From Cinclus cinclus (lineage: Eukaryota; Chordata; Aves; Passeriformes; Cinclidae): a stretch of DNA of 64,000 nucleotides. Position 1 is the first letter of the stretch. Each line of letters starts with the position of its first letter. The notes under the pieces were generated by a model. It made no database searches. It saw only the letters and a program-made list of their open reading frames with translations, and was not told the DNA's origin. Below are positions 52,849 through 64,000 of the stretch, in pieces. The stretch is taken from NCBI RefSeq assembly GCF_963662255.1, contig NC_085056.1, positions 3,903,716 to 3,967,715 on the forward strand, in the 5' to 3' direction. Both the position numbers and the translations under genes were made by a program.

Positions 52849-53001
52849 CTCGTAATTGGCAATTGCCTCTCGATCAAGGGTTCGGGTCACAGAGACGTCC
52901 CCGTTCATCTCATTGATTCTAAAAATTCCTTTTGGGTCTTGATCTACTCCCTTCCCAGAGAGCCGAAACTTCACTCCCTCAGTCCCTTCGCTTCTGATCA
53001 C
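52849..53001 (-). CDS. CDH13: T-cadherin (cadherin-13) internal exon, EC1 second half
   Basis: This is a 153-bp internal exon of exactly 51 codons, phase 0 at both ends. T-cadherin is a GPI-anchored cell-surface cadherin with five EC repeats and no cytoplasmic tail. It mediates calcium-dependent homophilic contact and also binds adiponectin and LDL. The peptide starts [12 protein letters not shown], continues through [12 protein letters not shown] and a [10 protein letters not shown] stretch, and ends AIANYE. The LDRE motif is the EC1 calcium-binding DRE of cadherins, and [12 protein letters not shown] is typical of T-cadherin rather than of CDH1, CDH2 or CDH4. The exon is bounded by a good acceptor (TACCATGCAG before GTG) and donor (GAG then GTGAGTAC). 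Its length and phase fit exon 5 of the classical cadherin layout (about 156 bp in CDH1, from memory). The next exon in the gene is at 9477-9621. An open frame runs past both splice sites, but those extra residues are intronic. I see no frameshift or stop. Confidence 0.93.
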
Positions 53002-53020
53002 CTGCATGGTAGGAAACAAG
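53002..53020 (-). other. 3' splice site (acceptor) of the 52849-53001 exon
   Basis: The minus strand reads CTTGTTTCCTACCATGCAG directly before GTGATCAG. The pyrimidine tract is short and interrupted by ACCATG, so this acceptor looks weaker than the one at 9622. I could not pick a convincing branch point. Confidence 0.8.
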
Positions 53021-53348
53021 TGATGGGCCACGTTGTAGAATCTTTTAAACTCATCCTAAAACCACATAAGTCATTTCAACTAATGCTGAGCTCTGTTCCC
53101 TGCCAATAAAATGTAACTGTAAAATATGATTTCAATCATTCACAAGACACTGTGCAATTTTTGTGTTAAACCCTGGAAAAGCTGCTCGTGTTCTTGGCCG
53201 GTTCCTATCTTATCTTTAGTGTCTTCAATTTCACTACTTTATGTTCCTGTTATTCCATCACTGAATTCATTCTGTGTCTGGAATTTGACATTTCATTTAA
53301 TGCTATTTCTTCTTTTTAGTTAAATTGATAGAACAGCTACAAACTTAC

Positions 53349-53367
53349 AAAAAAAAAAAAAAAAAAA
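53349..53367 (+). repeat. Poly-A tract, 19 bases
   Basis: This uninterrupted A19 lies about 350 bases upstream of the 52849-53001 exon in transcription order, where it reads as T19. That is too far away to serve as that exon's polypyrimidine tract. Confidence 0.93.
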
Positions 53368-54974
53368 GGAATATTCTACTGATTGCCAAGAAGCACTCTT
53401 ACTTCACAACAACCCTTAGCATACCAGAGAGCCATCACACAATGTTTTATAAGTCATTGTGAAGTCATTACACACTACTCTCAGGTTGGGTGTTTTGCCC
53501 CCCAGCTCTCTTTCAGTCTCTTCCTTTCCCAGGATTTTAAAACTCAGCATTAAAATATCAGAATATCCTGAGTCACACAGTCAGAATTAGTCCAATTCCC
53601 AAATTTCTCTCTGTGTATATGCACACACCCATGAGTGTATGGTGACTCCTTGTTACGATCACCTTATTTTCCCATGACAACAAAATCCCTAAAAATCCGA
53701 TTTCAAGGCAGCCCCACATTAATGACAGTAACATTTACCAACCTGCAGAGCCACAAAACGTCAGATATAAACTACACACTTTGCAAATCTCTGTTTGTGC
53801 ACCAGAATCTGAGGGATTATAAATTAATCTTGCCCTTTAAGGCTGACACTTTTGCCAAGCTGTTTCTTCCCTCTGCTGCTCGGTGTTCTTTTGTTTCTAG
53901 CTATTTCGTATCCCTGATTTCCACAAAAACATTAAGTCAAAAATTTATATTCTGGTCTGATTTACAGTTCAGGAAGAGGAAGGGAAAAAGTAGCCTTAGA
54001 AATCTGGACCTTCTCCAACTCTGAGGTAATAAATATGCAGGGTGTTTAATAATGTCCCTGAGGAAATAAATGTTTGCTGCCCTATTGCTGTGGGTTGAGC
54101 AGCACTGGTTTGCAGATTACTGGGAAGGGAGATTTCGACTTAACTCTATAATCATTATTCCTTTATTTTAATTGAGAAAAAATTGCCATGAGTTATGAAA
54201 TAGGAAATCAGCATTTTCAGAGGTAAAGTTGTGCTTTCCAAACCCTTTGGGGAAGGGAGACATTTCAAAGTAAAAACCTGTTTCACCTCGTTTATTCTCC
54301 CTCCTTCCAACACTCAGAAACACTAATGGTTGAAGTTTCTTTCCCATGTATTTTTGAGTAAGTCATGCCAAAACACAGAGGCAGACAATACTGCAGGTGA
54401 CAAAAGGGCAAAGTCACTTTGAGGCTTTTGGTTTGGTGATGAAACTTGATCTTGATGGCTCCTACTGAAAAGTTACCTGCTATTCAGGTCATTTTTGGAC
54501 CAATTTCTGGTATTTTTATGTCAAGCCGAAAAATATATGTTTTCCTTAACAGAAAGCTATGCTTGAGACTTTGCAGTGTCATGACCATTGCTCATTTTTC
54601 TAGGGAAAAGATGGATTTAACCTTTTCTGCCCTGAAAGAAAGGAAACTCTGAAGAGTGAGATGAGGCAAGTGCACCTTCCTGTATAAGAACAGTAGTTTG
54701 AATGGCCTGAAATCAGCCCCAGGCCAGCACAAAAGTCTAACTCAGAGATATTTATACTAGAGGCATTTCTACCAGAGCCACCAAACATCACCAGTTTATG
54801 ACAAATTTAAGATGCAGTATAAACACAATGCCCCAGTTGTAACAATCCACAATAAGAAAGAAAAATATTGGTAAGGGTCTCCTCTGAATGAGAATTTGTA
54901 AAAAAAAAATAAAAAATAAAAAATCCAGATATTGACAAGGAAATTTTTCTCCACACTAGATAGAAAAGCAAGAA

Positions 54975-55040
54975 TGTAGTAGTAATAATATTAACAATAG
55001 TAGTAGCAGTCATAGTAGTAGTAGTAATAGCAGCAATAGT
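54975..55040 (+). repeat. Imperfect TAG/TAA trinucleotide repeat
   Basis: Runs of TAG and AGT mixed with TAA, CAA and CAG units extend over about 65 bp. It is a degraded trinucleotide microsatellite. On the minus strand it reads as a tyrosine-rich frame, which is an artefact of the repeat. Confidence 0.85.
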
Positions 55041-57896
55041 GGTCCCTGCAAACCCATCTAGTGGGAAAATTTCTTCTAAGCATCGACTCTGGCAAAGATG
55101 TACACCTTGAATTTGATGGTGAGACATGCCAATGTGGTTCCCGAAAGGTCAGCGCTCCTTGGGGCTGACACATCCCACCTCTCACCCCCCTCCAGCTGCA
55201 AGCTCTTCTTCACCATCTCATGTATGGGAGGAACAGAAATTTTCTGATTGACTGGATGAGCTCACTCAGCTTTCTGCAGACTTCAGGGAGCTGTCACACT
55301 GACGGTGCCACCCTCTGCAGAGGTTTTCCTGTATCAATTCACACCTGTCCATGTCTCCAGGTATGCCCAGCACCTTCAGCCTGATGCTGTGACCCAGAGC
55401 CCGGCACTGAGAGCACCTCGCAAAAACTCATTTACAGAAGGCTCCTTAAAACGCTTAATTAGCCACAAGAGGGAGCCGCGAACCCCCAGGAATGTCAGGG
55501 AGAACATTTCCATCTCCTAATTAAGATGCTTACATAATGCCTGCATAGTTCAAAGCAAGTGCATTTCCCAGTTCACACGGAGCTCAGTACAATGAAAAGT
55601 TTAATAAAAATCAGGCTTAATTTGCCATATGGTTTGGTGCTTCAGCAAGAGCAAGGAAGAAAACAGGAGGATTGTCTGACATCTCCTCTGGCAAGGCTGA
55701 GATTTGGAGCACTGGCATAAACACAGCACTGTTCACAGGCAAATTTCCTAGCTCACAACGCAGTTGCAGAACAAAGTTTTCCCAGTATCCTGACGGAGCT
55801 AAAACAAGGCCAGACTATTTCTGCTGCAATGTTTACTTTGGGATTTCATTTTTACTTTTCTAAAATACATAAATGAAATCCCACAGTCACTGCTACCTGA
55901 AGCCCAGACAGAAACAGATATTTCCATATTTTTTCACAGCTTCAGGAACTTCAGTGCAGGTTTTAATACTGAAGATGTCTGCACCATATGGCAATGGCTA
56001 CGTGGGGCATATAAAGGCTCTGCATTCTTAGGAAATAAGGCAGCACAGGACCCCACCACGCACCCACTGGGAATATGGATAAAACAGGAATATTTTATCC
56101 AGCATCCCAATTTCTGCCTATTTTGTTCTCCCTTGTTCTGATGTCACAGGTCAGAGGGGACTTTCTGTGGGTAGATGGCTCGGAAGAGACACCAGCTGAG
56201 CATCCCGCAATCACACGGGCTGTTGGAGGCTGTCCCTCAGCCAGGACACAAGGACAGCACTGGACGGACACTCAGACGTCACCCACTTCCCCATCTCAAG
56301 GCTACTTCAGAGAATAATTGGGAATTGAAGTGATCCATCCCCCAGGCACAGCAGCCAGGCCAGCCCAGCAAAGGCTCTGTGATCCTGCTCAGCTGAAAGC
56401 CACCCGTGAGCAAACAGAGCACACGCAGCTGACAGGAGCTGCCTTCTGCTGAACCATGGCCAAAACGGATTTCCCCAGTGCTGGTTTTCAGCTGCCATTA
56501 TGTATCCCTCGCAGCTAAACTCATTTCAGCAATGGCATCCCCCTGTTGTTACGGGTTTATCGCAGAAGTAAATCAGAGTGTTCTCAAGAGAAGAAGAGAA
56601 ATAGAAGTACAAAAACCCCACGCTGCCCCGAGAGAGAGAATTCACAGTTCTGCGGTGCCAGCAAATCCGTCCTAAACAGCACCATCCTCACTTACCAGTT
56701 TTATTCCTTAAAAGTCTTTGCCTCAACCACTCCCCTAATTTCTTAGCTCTTGATGCCAGGTGAATTGGAGTTTCACTTTTTAATTAGAAAACTAACCCCA
56801 CCCCCAGACAGGAATATTTGGTTCATGCCCCAGTTCTTTTAATTTCAGAGCATTACAGCGTCTCCCTTGTGGTTTACTTTATTTTAATTTTTTGTAGGGT
56901 TGTTTGGTTCTGGTGTTTCCTACTTCCCCTAGCATCTTAGGAAGCAAATTTATTCATGGAATATTTAAGGATGAACTTTTTTTTTCCTCAAATAACTGTG
57001 CTCAACAAGAGCAAAACAATAGTTTAGGACCATTGTTTAGATATTGTATAAATAGACACTTCCTGTCCTGCCATACTAAAAATTACTCTTTACAGTCAGA
57101 GGCTCCATCTGCACCACGCTGACTCAAACACTCTTTCAACCAAAACAAATGCAAAACATTCCCATCGTTATTCAAAAGCATTACCCAGCAGAAACTGCTT
57201 CATTACAGTAAGCTAATCATACAAAACCTGTGGCTAGAAAGGAATTTATATAATTTGCAGAGTTTAATAATTTATTATGTAAAAATTAATACCTCTAGCT
57301 TCTTTAATGAAATGTCAGATAAAGTGGCTGAGCACGGGAGCCGAATTGTGCTCTTTGATGAAGGCAGATATTGGCCAAACCTGACCTTGGCTTTCTCTCT
57401 GATTGGAACTTTCTCCAGATTCGCTCCATGTGCAGGTGCCAGGCCAGGAAATCCAGAGGATTCACTCCCATAATGGTAAGAGGAATTATAAAGCTTCTCT
57501 AAGTGACTGTGTCCTTTACTGGTGATAATTAGAGATAAAGCCAGCACAGGATATTTCTCAGGCACCACTTTCTCTTGTTCACATAATGGGCTGTTAACTT
57601 CCCTCTATCACCAGTCAAAGCACATCTGGGCAGGTGCCCTTTCAGGATGTTATCAAGTTATCCAAAACATCCAAAGCAAGTTAATGGAAATAAGAATGAA
57701 CAACTTTTGAGAAATTCAAGTAAAGAGCAAAACAAAACTTGGCAATTAAGGGTGTTTATGGAAAGCAACAGCACAGGGGTTATCCTAAATTTCAAACCAT
57801 TTCCAAACCAGTTTTCAACCTCCAGTCTATGGAAGAGGCAAAGTTTTCAAAGCTGTGTCCATCTCCAAGAGCTTTCCTGAAAACCTGAAACCAGCC

Positions 57897-57925
<29 letters not shown>
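57897..57925 (+). repeat. Poly-A tract, 29 bases
   Basis: This is an uninterrupted A29, the longest homopolymer in the window, flanked by CAGCC and TCCCC. On the transcribed strand it reads as poly-U. It could be the tail of an old retrocopy, but I recognise no gene in the sequence before it. Confidence 0.95.
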
Positions 57926-57929
<4 letters not shown>

Positions 57930-59030
57930 CAAAATCCTGATATCTGTGCTTGCAACTGGAGGGACCCTCCAGAATCCACAGGCACAGGATGGAAAGGGAA
58001 ATGTCACCAGCAATAGGAATGAACAACATAGACCCAACCTCTGTGACAGCCAGGGCAAGGCAACACAAAGTTGAGGTGGAGAGTTTGGGCTCTGGGCTCT
58101 GGCATCCAGCAAAGAAAGCCATAATTGAGTTATTTTCAACTTTAAGGACCTATTTGTTGTTTCAGATCCTGGGTGAAACACACAGCTACAAAATACTTGA
58201 ATTTTGCACTTTAAGATACATATTTTAATTACTGCAGGATGCTTCTCAATCAAAGAGATTACTTAAAATTTTAAATACAAGGTAATTAATCCTTTAACAA
58301 AACTTGGATTTTGTGTTTACTTCTGTGGATTATTTATTTATTCTTATTCATTCATACACATTTAAACCTTAATGGCACTGGGCAAAACTCTTATTACAAG
58401 AGTAGCAATTACTTCTTAGTCACATTCTTTTGCACTTGTTCTCTTAAGACTCTTATGGATTACAGAAAAAAAAAAGGAACATGTGTATTATTACAACAGT
58501 GCATCTGTAAACTGAAGTGTTTTAATATCTGTAAAAAACTTATGAAATATTCAGCACTGGGTATACTAATACGTTGAACATGAAAACTTTTATGTCCAAC
58601 TTTCAGAGAAGGAACATGGGAATAATAAAAAAAAAATTAAAAATTGGAAATTGAAATTAAGTAATTACGAAAATGAAAAAAACATATACTGATATTCTCC
58701 AGAGGGTCCTTTTTAGCATTTTAACTCTGAGCTTTGTCATGCAAAACATTTCAGGAAGTGTCAGATTTAGGAACAAGGTTGGGAGAATTAAAACACATGG
58801 TTTCAGCATATTCTGGATGCCTTTTTGCAAGACTGATTAGGGGCTGCAAATGGTACCAATGTTCCTTGCCTGAAGGCATTCAGACGAAACTGTGAATGCT
58901 CTGATCAAGCACCACATGAAGGACCTGATGTACATGAAGGAAATAGAGCTTGCACTGCTCAGAAAGCAGGTGAAACATTGAAGGGGTTTTTTTTGGACTG
59001 AGGCACTCCCTATAAAATGTACTATACCAG

Positions 59031-59106
59031 CTATACTATACTATACTATACTATACTATACTATACTATACTATACTATACTATACTATACTATACTATA
59101 CTATAC
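59031..59106 (+). repeat. (CTATA)15 pentanucleotide microsatellite
   Basis: There are fifteen uninterrupted copies of CTATA plus one base, preceded by imperfect copies (ACTATACCAG) from about 59021. Perfect homogeneity suggests an unstable, probably length-variable locus. It lies deep in the intron. Confidence 0.97.
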
Positions 59107-60593
59107 TCTTTTGTCACATCAGTGCACACACAATGTTTTACTAAGTAGAAACAACTACAAATCTGAAATTTGACAAGGTTTATAAAGTCCATAGGCAAAT
59201 ATTTCAACAAACTATCTCAATGTATGAAAATGACACAATATATTGAAAACCACTGCAGTTGGTTCACCACCAGGGCTCCATTTCCCATTATCTTTTTAGA
59301 ATAATCAAAACAAATAGGGTATTTGATATTCAACCAAAAAATATCTTCTCAACATATTGGTTTTTGAACATAATTACGCATAAATGTTTACAAAATTCAC
59401 ATCAACTTTGTAGTGGGAATGCACAGGTGCTCAAGTGAATCAAAATGAATTTATGCATGTGGGAGCCCTGGGCACTGGTGGATCCCTTCAGCCCCAGGTT
59501 CATTATCGTAGTTGCACACAAATGCAAGAATTCTCCCTGAAGAACCCTTTCCAGCAGTCGCAGGGATTTAAATTTGAGGATTTAACCAATATAAATAGCT
59601 AACAGTGAGCATTTGCCCAGAGATCAAAGCAGAGTAGTCCAATAAACACATCAAGAGGTGCATTAGCTTTTGTAGCAGGTACTTCCTCAGCTTCCTTTTA
59701 CTCCTAATTTATAAAGAGCAAGAAGATTCATCACAAATAATTTTCCCTTTCCCAGCTCCTAGCAGTCTATTTCACAAATATATCTGCATGCTCGGGATTC
59801 TGTACACAGCACCACCTCCCTGCTGACAGCACAGAGTTCACAAACACGGGTTTGCTGATCTCACAGGGAAAGGACTAAGAAATGTTCTTGTCACAGGAGG
59901 CTTGGCTGTTTCACTGGCTGGCCTGGCCTTTCAGGAGCCATTTAAGCTCCATAATTTATTTGCCACTTAAGTGACTTGCAAACCCTGTCACTTGAAGGAA
60001 TTGGAGCAGCACTCTCTGCTGAGTGACAGCCACACGAGGAGCAGTTCCAAAGCTGTGGTCTGCTAGGAAAAACCTCACTGTGATTGACAATGCTAAAAGC
60101 AGAACTCAAAAGATCCCCTTAAAAACAAACAAACCAAGGGATTAGTTGGATTTATAGAGGAGCCTTACTGAAAGCTTTTCACAGATCTAAAAAGGAAGAA
60201 ATTAAGAGGCAACATTGCTACATTTGATGATTTGGAATTGCAGCAATTCAGGACTCGGGACAGAACACACAATGTATAATCATCGCAGGTGGAGCTGAGT
60301 CTGGAAGAAATGGGAGAAAAGAGGAGAACAGACCCAACTTAGAGCACCTGTTCCCAGGTATTTCACAGGGCTGTTTATTCTGAATAAGATGGAAGTATTC
60401 ATTCATTCTTGAGTGCCTCTTGTGCCCAGCAGGCAGGCACAAGGCACTGATGTGTTTGTCCGGGCTGGGGGTGCAGGGCAGGAATCATCTGCTCCTGAGG
60501 TCTGGGAGCTCTGCCCTGCCTTCTCTGGGGAACAAAAATCCGGCTGCTTCCCTCCCTGCAGCCACATCCACTGCCCCTGGGCCTCAGCCACAA

Positions 60594-60795
60594 GGTTGCT
60601 CTGGATCCAAGCCAAGGGTTGTTCTGGATCCAAGCAAAGGGTTGTTCTGGATCCAAGCCAAGGGTTGTTCTGGATCCAAGCCAAGGGTTGTTCTGGATCC
60701 AAGCAAAGGGTTGCTCTGGATCCAAGCCAAGGGTTGTTCTGGATCCAAGCAAAGGGTTGTTCTGGATCCAAGCAAAGGGTTGCTCTGGATCCAGG
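60594..60795 (+). repeat. 23-bp minisatellite, about 8.8 copies
   Basis: Eight full 23-bp units start at 60594, 60617, 60640, 60663, 60686, 60709, 60732 and 60755, with a partial ninth at 60778. Each begins GGTTG, contains a BamHI site (GGATCC) and ends in AAG. Units differ only at two places: T or C at position 6 (GGTTGTTCT or GGTTGCTCT) and C or A near the end (AAGCCAAG or AAGCAAAG), so homogeneity is high. Because 23 is not a multiple of 3, three units make one 23-residue peptide period. All six frames are free of stops through the array. It sits inside a GC-richer block (about 60400-60945). Confidence 0.97.
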
Positions 60796-63700
60796 CACGC
60801 AGCACGGAGAGGAACCGAGATCCCGATGAAGTGGGACCCTCCAGCTGGGCTGAGCGACTGGAATTGCAGAAGGAGATACTGAAGCTGCAGAGACGACCTG
60901 AGGAGCTGAGCAGGAGCAGTAAAGTGAGGAAACTGAGCTGATGAGAATGATTCACCTAAAATGCTCTTGAAAATTAAGACTCAGTGGAAGCTGAAGAAAT
61001 TTCTTGAAAGATTTTGACTGATTTTATTTTTGCTTTAGCTAGCAACCTGATGAGTCTTGAATGTGAAAATATTTTGCAATTAAAATGAACTTAGAGGAAC
61101 AAGTACCCTATCAAAAGTACTTAATTTTTATAATTGAAGATATTAAAAAAGAAATATCATGATGAAGAGTATTTTTTTTCTAAATTTGGTTCAATTACAT
61201 GAAGTCTGTCTAATACTTCTGGATACTTTAAGAACCTGCTTAGCACCCAATTCCCACTAGTAGCAAGCAACCCACAGATCTAATTATAGATTTTCCTCAG
61301 TCACTAGTTCCCTAGGAAACAAATCCGTGGCTCATGCCTTGTTCATGGAAGGTCATAGGAGGAAGATAAATATTTTTCTGTGTATAGAAACTTATCTAGA
61401 GGTCACAGGTCTGCATCTCAGCAGATGCTGGTGCTTCTGCCAAGGGCAGATGACAGCTGTGTTAGACAGTTATCTGGGAAATTGAAAACTTTTAAATATT
61501 TCGGTATGATGAAGCACTGAACACTTCTATTAGTAACTTTATGCTTTTTAAAAATTTTAATTAAGATTTTACTTTTGGTTCTCTACACACATTTCGATTT
61601 TTATCAGTGGTCCCACCTCACTTTTCACTTAAAACCATCAGAAGTCAATTCAAAACATCTGTGAGTAGTCACAACTCCTTAAAAACTGCAGGCAGAAATG
61701 TAAAGTTATGAATGGTGAATATAATTCGTGTTTTCTTCATATTGGCCCTTAAATTATCAATGTCATCATAAACCTGATCAAAACTTTTACCTACATGCTT
61801 GAAAAACCTTTTGTTAGCAATTCCATAAGTAATTGTATTTGAAGACCTAACATGGACTACATGGCAGAAACCTCTGATAATGTTACTCAAAATAAAGTTT
61901 TAACTAAAACTTGATAAATTTGACTGTTTCCAATTTGAAACAAAAGCAGCCTATATTGATTGACTGAATGTTAAATATAAAACCAGACAATTTTAATAAT
62001 ATTATATTATTCTACTGTATTAGTAAAAACTCTAATCATACTAACACTGGAAAGAGATTTAAAAACAACAAGTGAAGTATCTACCAGAGTGACTTCTGCT
62101 TGGTTTTAGCAAAGCCAAGTACTCAGTTCATAAAAGGGAATCATTACTTGAGCAGTCAGAAGAAAATGAAGGGTGGGTCTCTGATGCTGATATTTTCACT
62201 TCAGGTTTTCGCCATTTATTCTATGGCAGCTCTATTTCAAAATGGCAATTTGAATATGAGTGTACCTCAAGATACAAATTCGAGGGGTTTGGAGAGACCC
62301 AAAACACAAACCATCTGTTCCTTCCCAGGTACTCAACAAAAACACAGGAGTTAAAACTACTGCTACATTTCTAAAAACACAGCAATGATCAAGTGTAATC
62401 ACAGAATGCTGGTAGGTGATGGGATCAGGATGGTTCTTGCCACTGCTGCCCCCAAGGATTTACTGAAGTATCCCCTGTGAACAGACCTGCCCCTGTTTGT
62501 GGCTTTATCAGGGCCCTCTCCACTAAAACTGCACACTGTAAGAAATTACTCCTGTTTACTCACGTCAAGATAACTCTGGATACCTAATTCTGGACTTGCA
62601 AAACTATTTAATTCCATTTTGCAACAACACCAATTACCCAACCTGAATTTATGCAGAAAGTAGCTGCTCTAGATTAGTGTGATAATTCATGCAGATTTTA
62701 TCACTTCCTTCCTCAAAAATCTGGAAGCTGCGCCATAAAATTTAAATGCAGAGAGCATCTACATTTTGTGACTCAGCAAGCCAAAAGTTGTCACTGCTCC
62801 AAATGAGGGTGTCTTTGTTTTAGTCTCCCTGTTGACACAGATATTTGTATCACTATTTCTGCATAAACATTTGCATTTGTGTGAAAAGACTGGCATCTGT
62901 ACCTGGAGAAACTGTGGAAGAAGGCCAAATTTGGAACAGAAAATACTTTACCCTTTCTACCTAGTGAGAACTCTCACGGTCCTTAGCAAGTGTTATCTTA
63001 AGTGAACCTGTTGCCACTGATTTTCTCTGCTGGCAAACAAATGTCAACCTGATTTAATCTAACTTCTCATTTAAAATAAAAAACTCCCCATAAAGCCAAA
63101 AATCTCCAACAGAAATAATCTGAAACGTTGAGGGGATTACAGGGGCATTGGAAAGAACCGCACAGCTGCTCGCTTTGAGCTCAAACAGATTATTTTAAGA
63201 GTATCAGTAAGATTTACTGGTATCTCTGAGAATAAATAACAAATAATCCACAGAATGTTGAGTGATCAATTACATTGTGTTTAAAGTTTGAAGTAATCTC
63301 TTTTGAGAAGCTTTATTCCAGAATTCTGCCAAACCACTGTCTTGTTGACCATCGTAAGAAAAAATGCCTTCAAGTCAGGCGACAAAAAAATATTATTCAA
63401 AATATTTTCCCAGTTTTGAAAGTGCATGGATAAATACATATCTTTCCCTCATCTTTCAGTAAGCAACAAATAAAACTACAGGGTAATAATGTGGAGCAAT
63501 GATTCTCACAATCAGTATTGCCCACTTTTGTAAAAGATTCCAACAAAAAAAAATTAAAGCTAGAAATGTCAACTTAGTTAAAGCTTCAGTAAACAGGTTC
63601 TTTAAAGATTACATATGACAACCTTGTTTTAACCTACAATTATTAAATATGGGCTTAAAATATAAATGCTGTTTTAAAATATGAAACATTTCCAAATCTA

Positions 63701-63824
63701 AGATGACCTTTATGGGAAGCTGTAGATTGAAGCTATTAACAGAACAATCTGTATTGCATCCTTCTTAGAAAATAACTTTCTAAGCTGCCTAAAATGTGGT
63801 ACTTGTTATCATACACATCACCAG

Positions 63825-63880
63825 CAAAAAGCAAAAAAACAAAGAAACAACAAACAAACAAACAAATAAATAAATAAAAT
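63825..63880 (+). repeat. CAAA/TAAA simple repeat
   Basis: An A-rich stretch passes from CAAAAA through four or so CAAA units into four TAAA units, then ATTTTTAAAT. It is low-complexity intron sequence. Confidence 0.88.
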
Positions 63881-64000
63881 TTTTAAATGCGGTTTCAAAA
63901 AAATTCATCATGGTCATTTATCTCTGTTTTTATCCCATATGCAGCAGTGTTTTTCAATGTTCTGTGAAACCTCGTCCATCAATGTCTAACTTATGTCTTT

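Larger units (their letters stand above)
53002..64000 (-). other. CDH13: CDH13 intron (partial), upstream of the 52849-53001 exon
   Basis: This intron ends at the acceptor at 53002 and runs off the window. It holds an A19 tract at 53349-53367, an imperfect TAG/TAA trinucleotide stretch at 54975-55040 and a CTCF-like site at 55463-55476. GC-richer patches lie at about 55140-55500 and 56100-56670. Further along are an A29 tract at 57897-57925, a CTATA microsatellite at 59031-59106, a GC-rich block with a 23-bp minisatellite at 60400-60945 and CAAA/TAAA simple sequence at 63825-63880. I see no exon-like coding in 53400-54900, 56700-57850, 58000-59000, 59110-60400 or 60960-63800. The phase of its upstream end cannot be seen. 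Confidence 0.82.

Noticed and set aside
52834..53031. The full 65-codon open frame as a protein starting at [10 protein letters not shown]
   Set aside because: The residues before VIRSEG and after NYE are read-through into intron. Splice signals at 53002 and 52848 define the exon.
62395..62560. Possible CR1 3' end (AATCACAGAATG)
   Set aside because: Only the opening motif agrees. The following bases do not match the CR1 blocks seen at 11193-11677.
1..64000. tRNA, rRNA, snRNA, CRISPR array or bacterial-type operon
   Set aside because: Scanning by eye found no cloverleaf with A/B boxes, no rRNA or snRNA landmark sequences and no spaced direct-repeat array. Intron-exon structure and CR1 relics show vertebrate DNA. 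A covariance-model search would be needed to exclude small RNAs fully.

Overview
The window is vertebrate, almost certainly bird, genomic DNA lying inside one very large gene on the minus strand. Only two stretches read as protein-coding with clean splice sites: 52849-53001 and 9477-9621. Read 5'->3' on the minus strand they join in phase and encode the second half of the first extracellular cadherin repeat (EC1), the calcium-binding EC1-EC2 linker and the start of EC2. The residues match T-cadherin (CDH13), an atypical GPI-anchored cadherin, best among the cadherins I know. The bird assignment rests on chicken-like T-cadherin residues and on relics of CR1, the main LINE family of birds, at 11193-11677 and 12824-12873.

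Layout on the + strand: 1-9476 is part of the intron downstream of the second exon (phase 1). 9477-9621 is that exon (145 bp). 9622-52848 is a complete intron of 43,227 bp (phase 0). 52849-53001 is the upstream exon (153 bp). 53002-64000 is part of the preceding intron. More than 99% of the window is intron. It is AT-rich with scattered GC-richer patches near 2.6-3.0, 24.6-25.4, 27.2-27.7, 41.7-42.2, 51.9-52.2, 55.1-55.5, 56.1-56.7 and 60.4-60.95 kb.

The intron sequence holds two minisatellites: a GGAAGGATTCC-type array at 40551-40874 and a 23-bp array at 60594-60795. It also holds a CTATA microsatellite at 59031-59106, a 65-bp tandem duplication at 46579-46704, several homopolymers and A-rich simple repeats, three clear G-quadruplex motifs (all on the + strand, the template strand of the gene) and a few candidate protein-binding sites. 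I found no rRNA, tRNA, CRISPR array, intact transposon, promoter or second gene that I could support. The many other open frames look like chance frames or repeat translations. The longest (307 codons at 24584-25507, 192 codons at 50112-50690) are reported as unproven. I see no evidence for an undescribed multi-gene system. The most unusual items are the two minisatellites: one carries 13 exact STAT-type palindromes, the other is open in all six frames.
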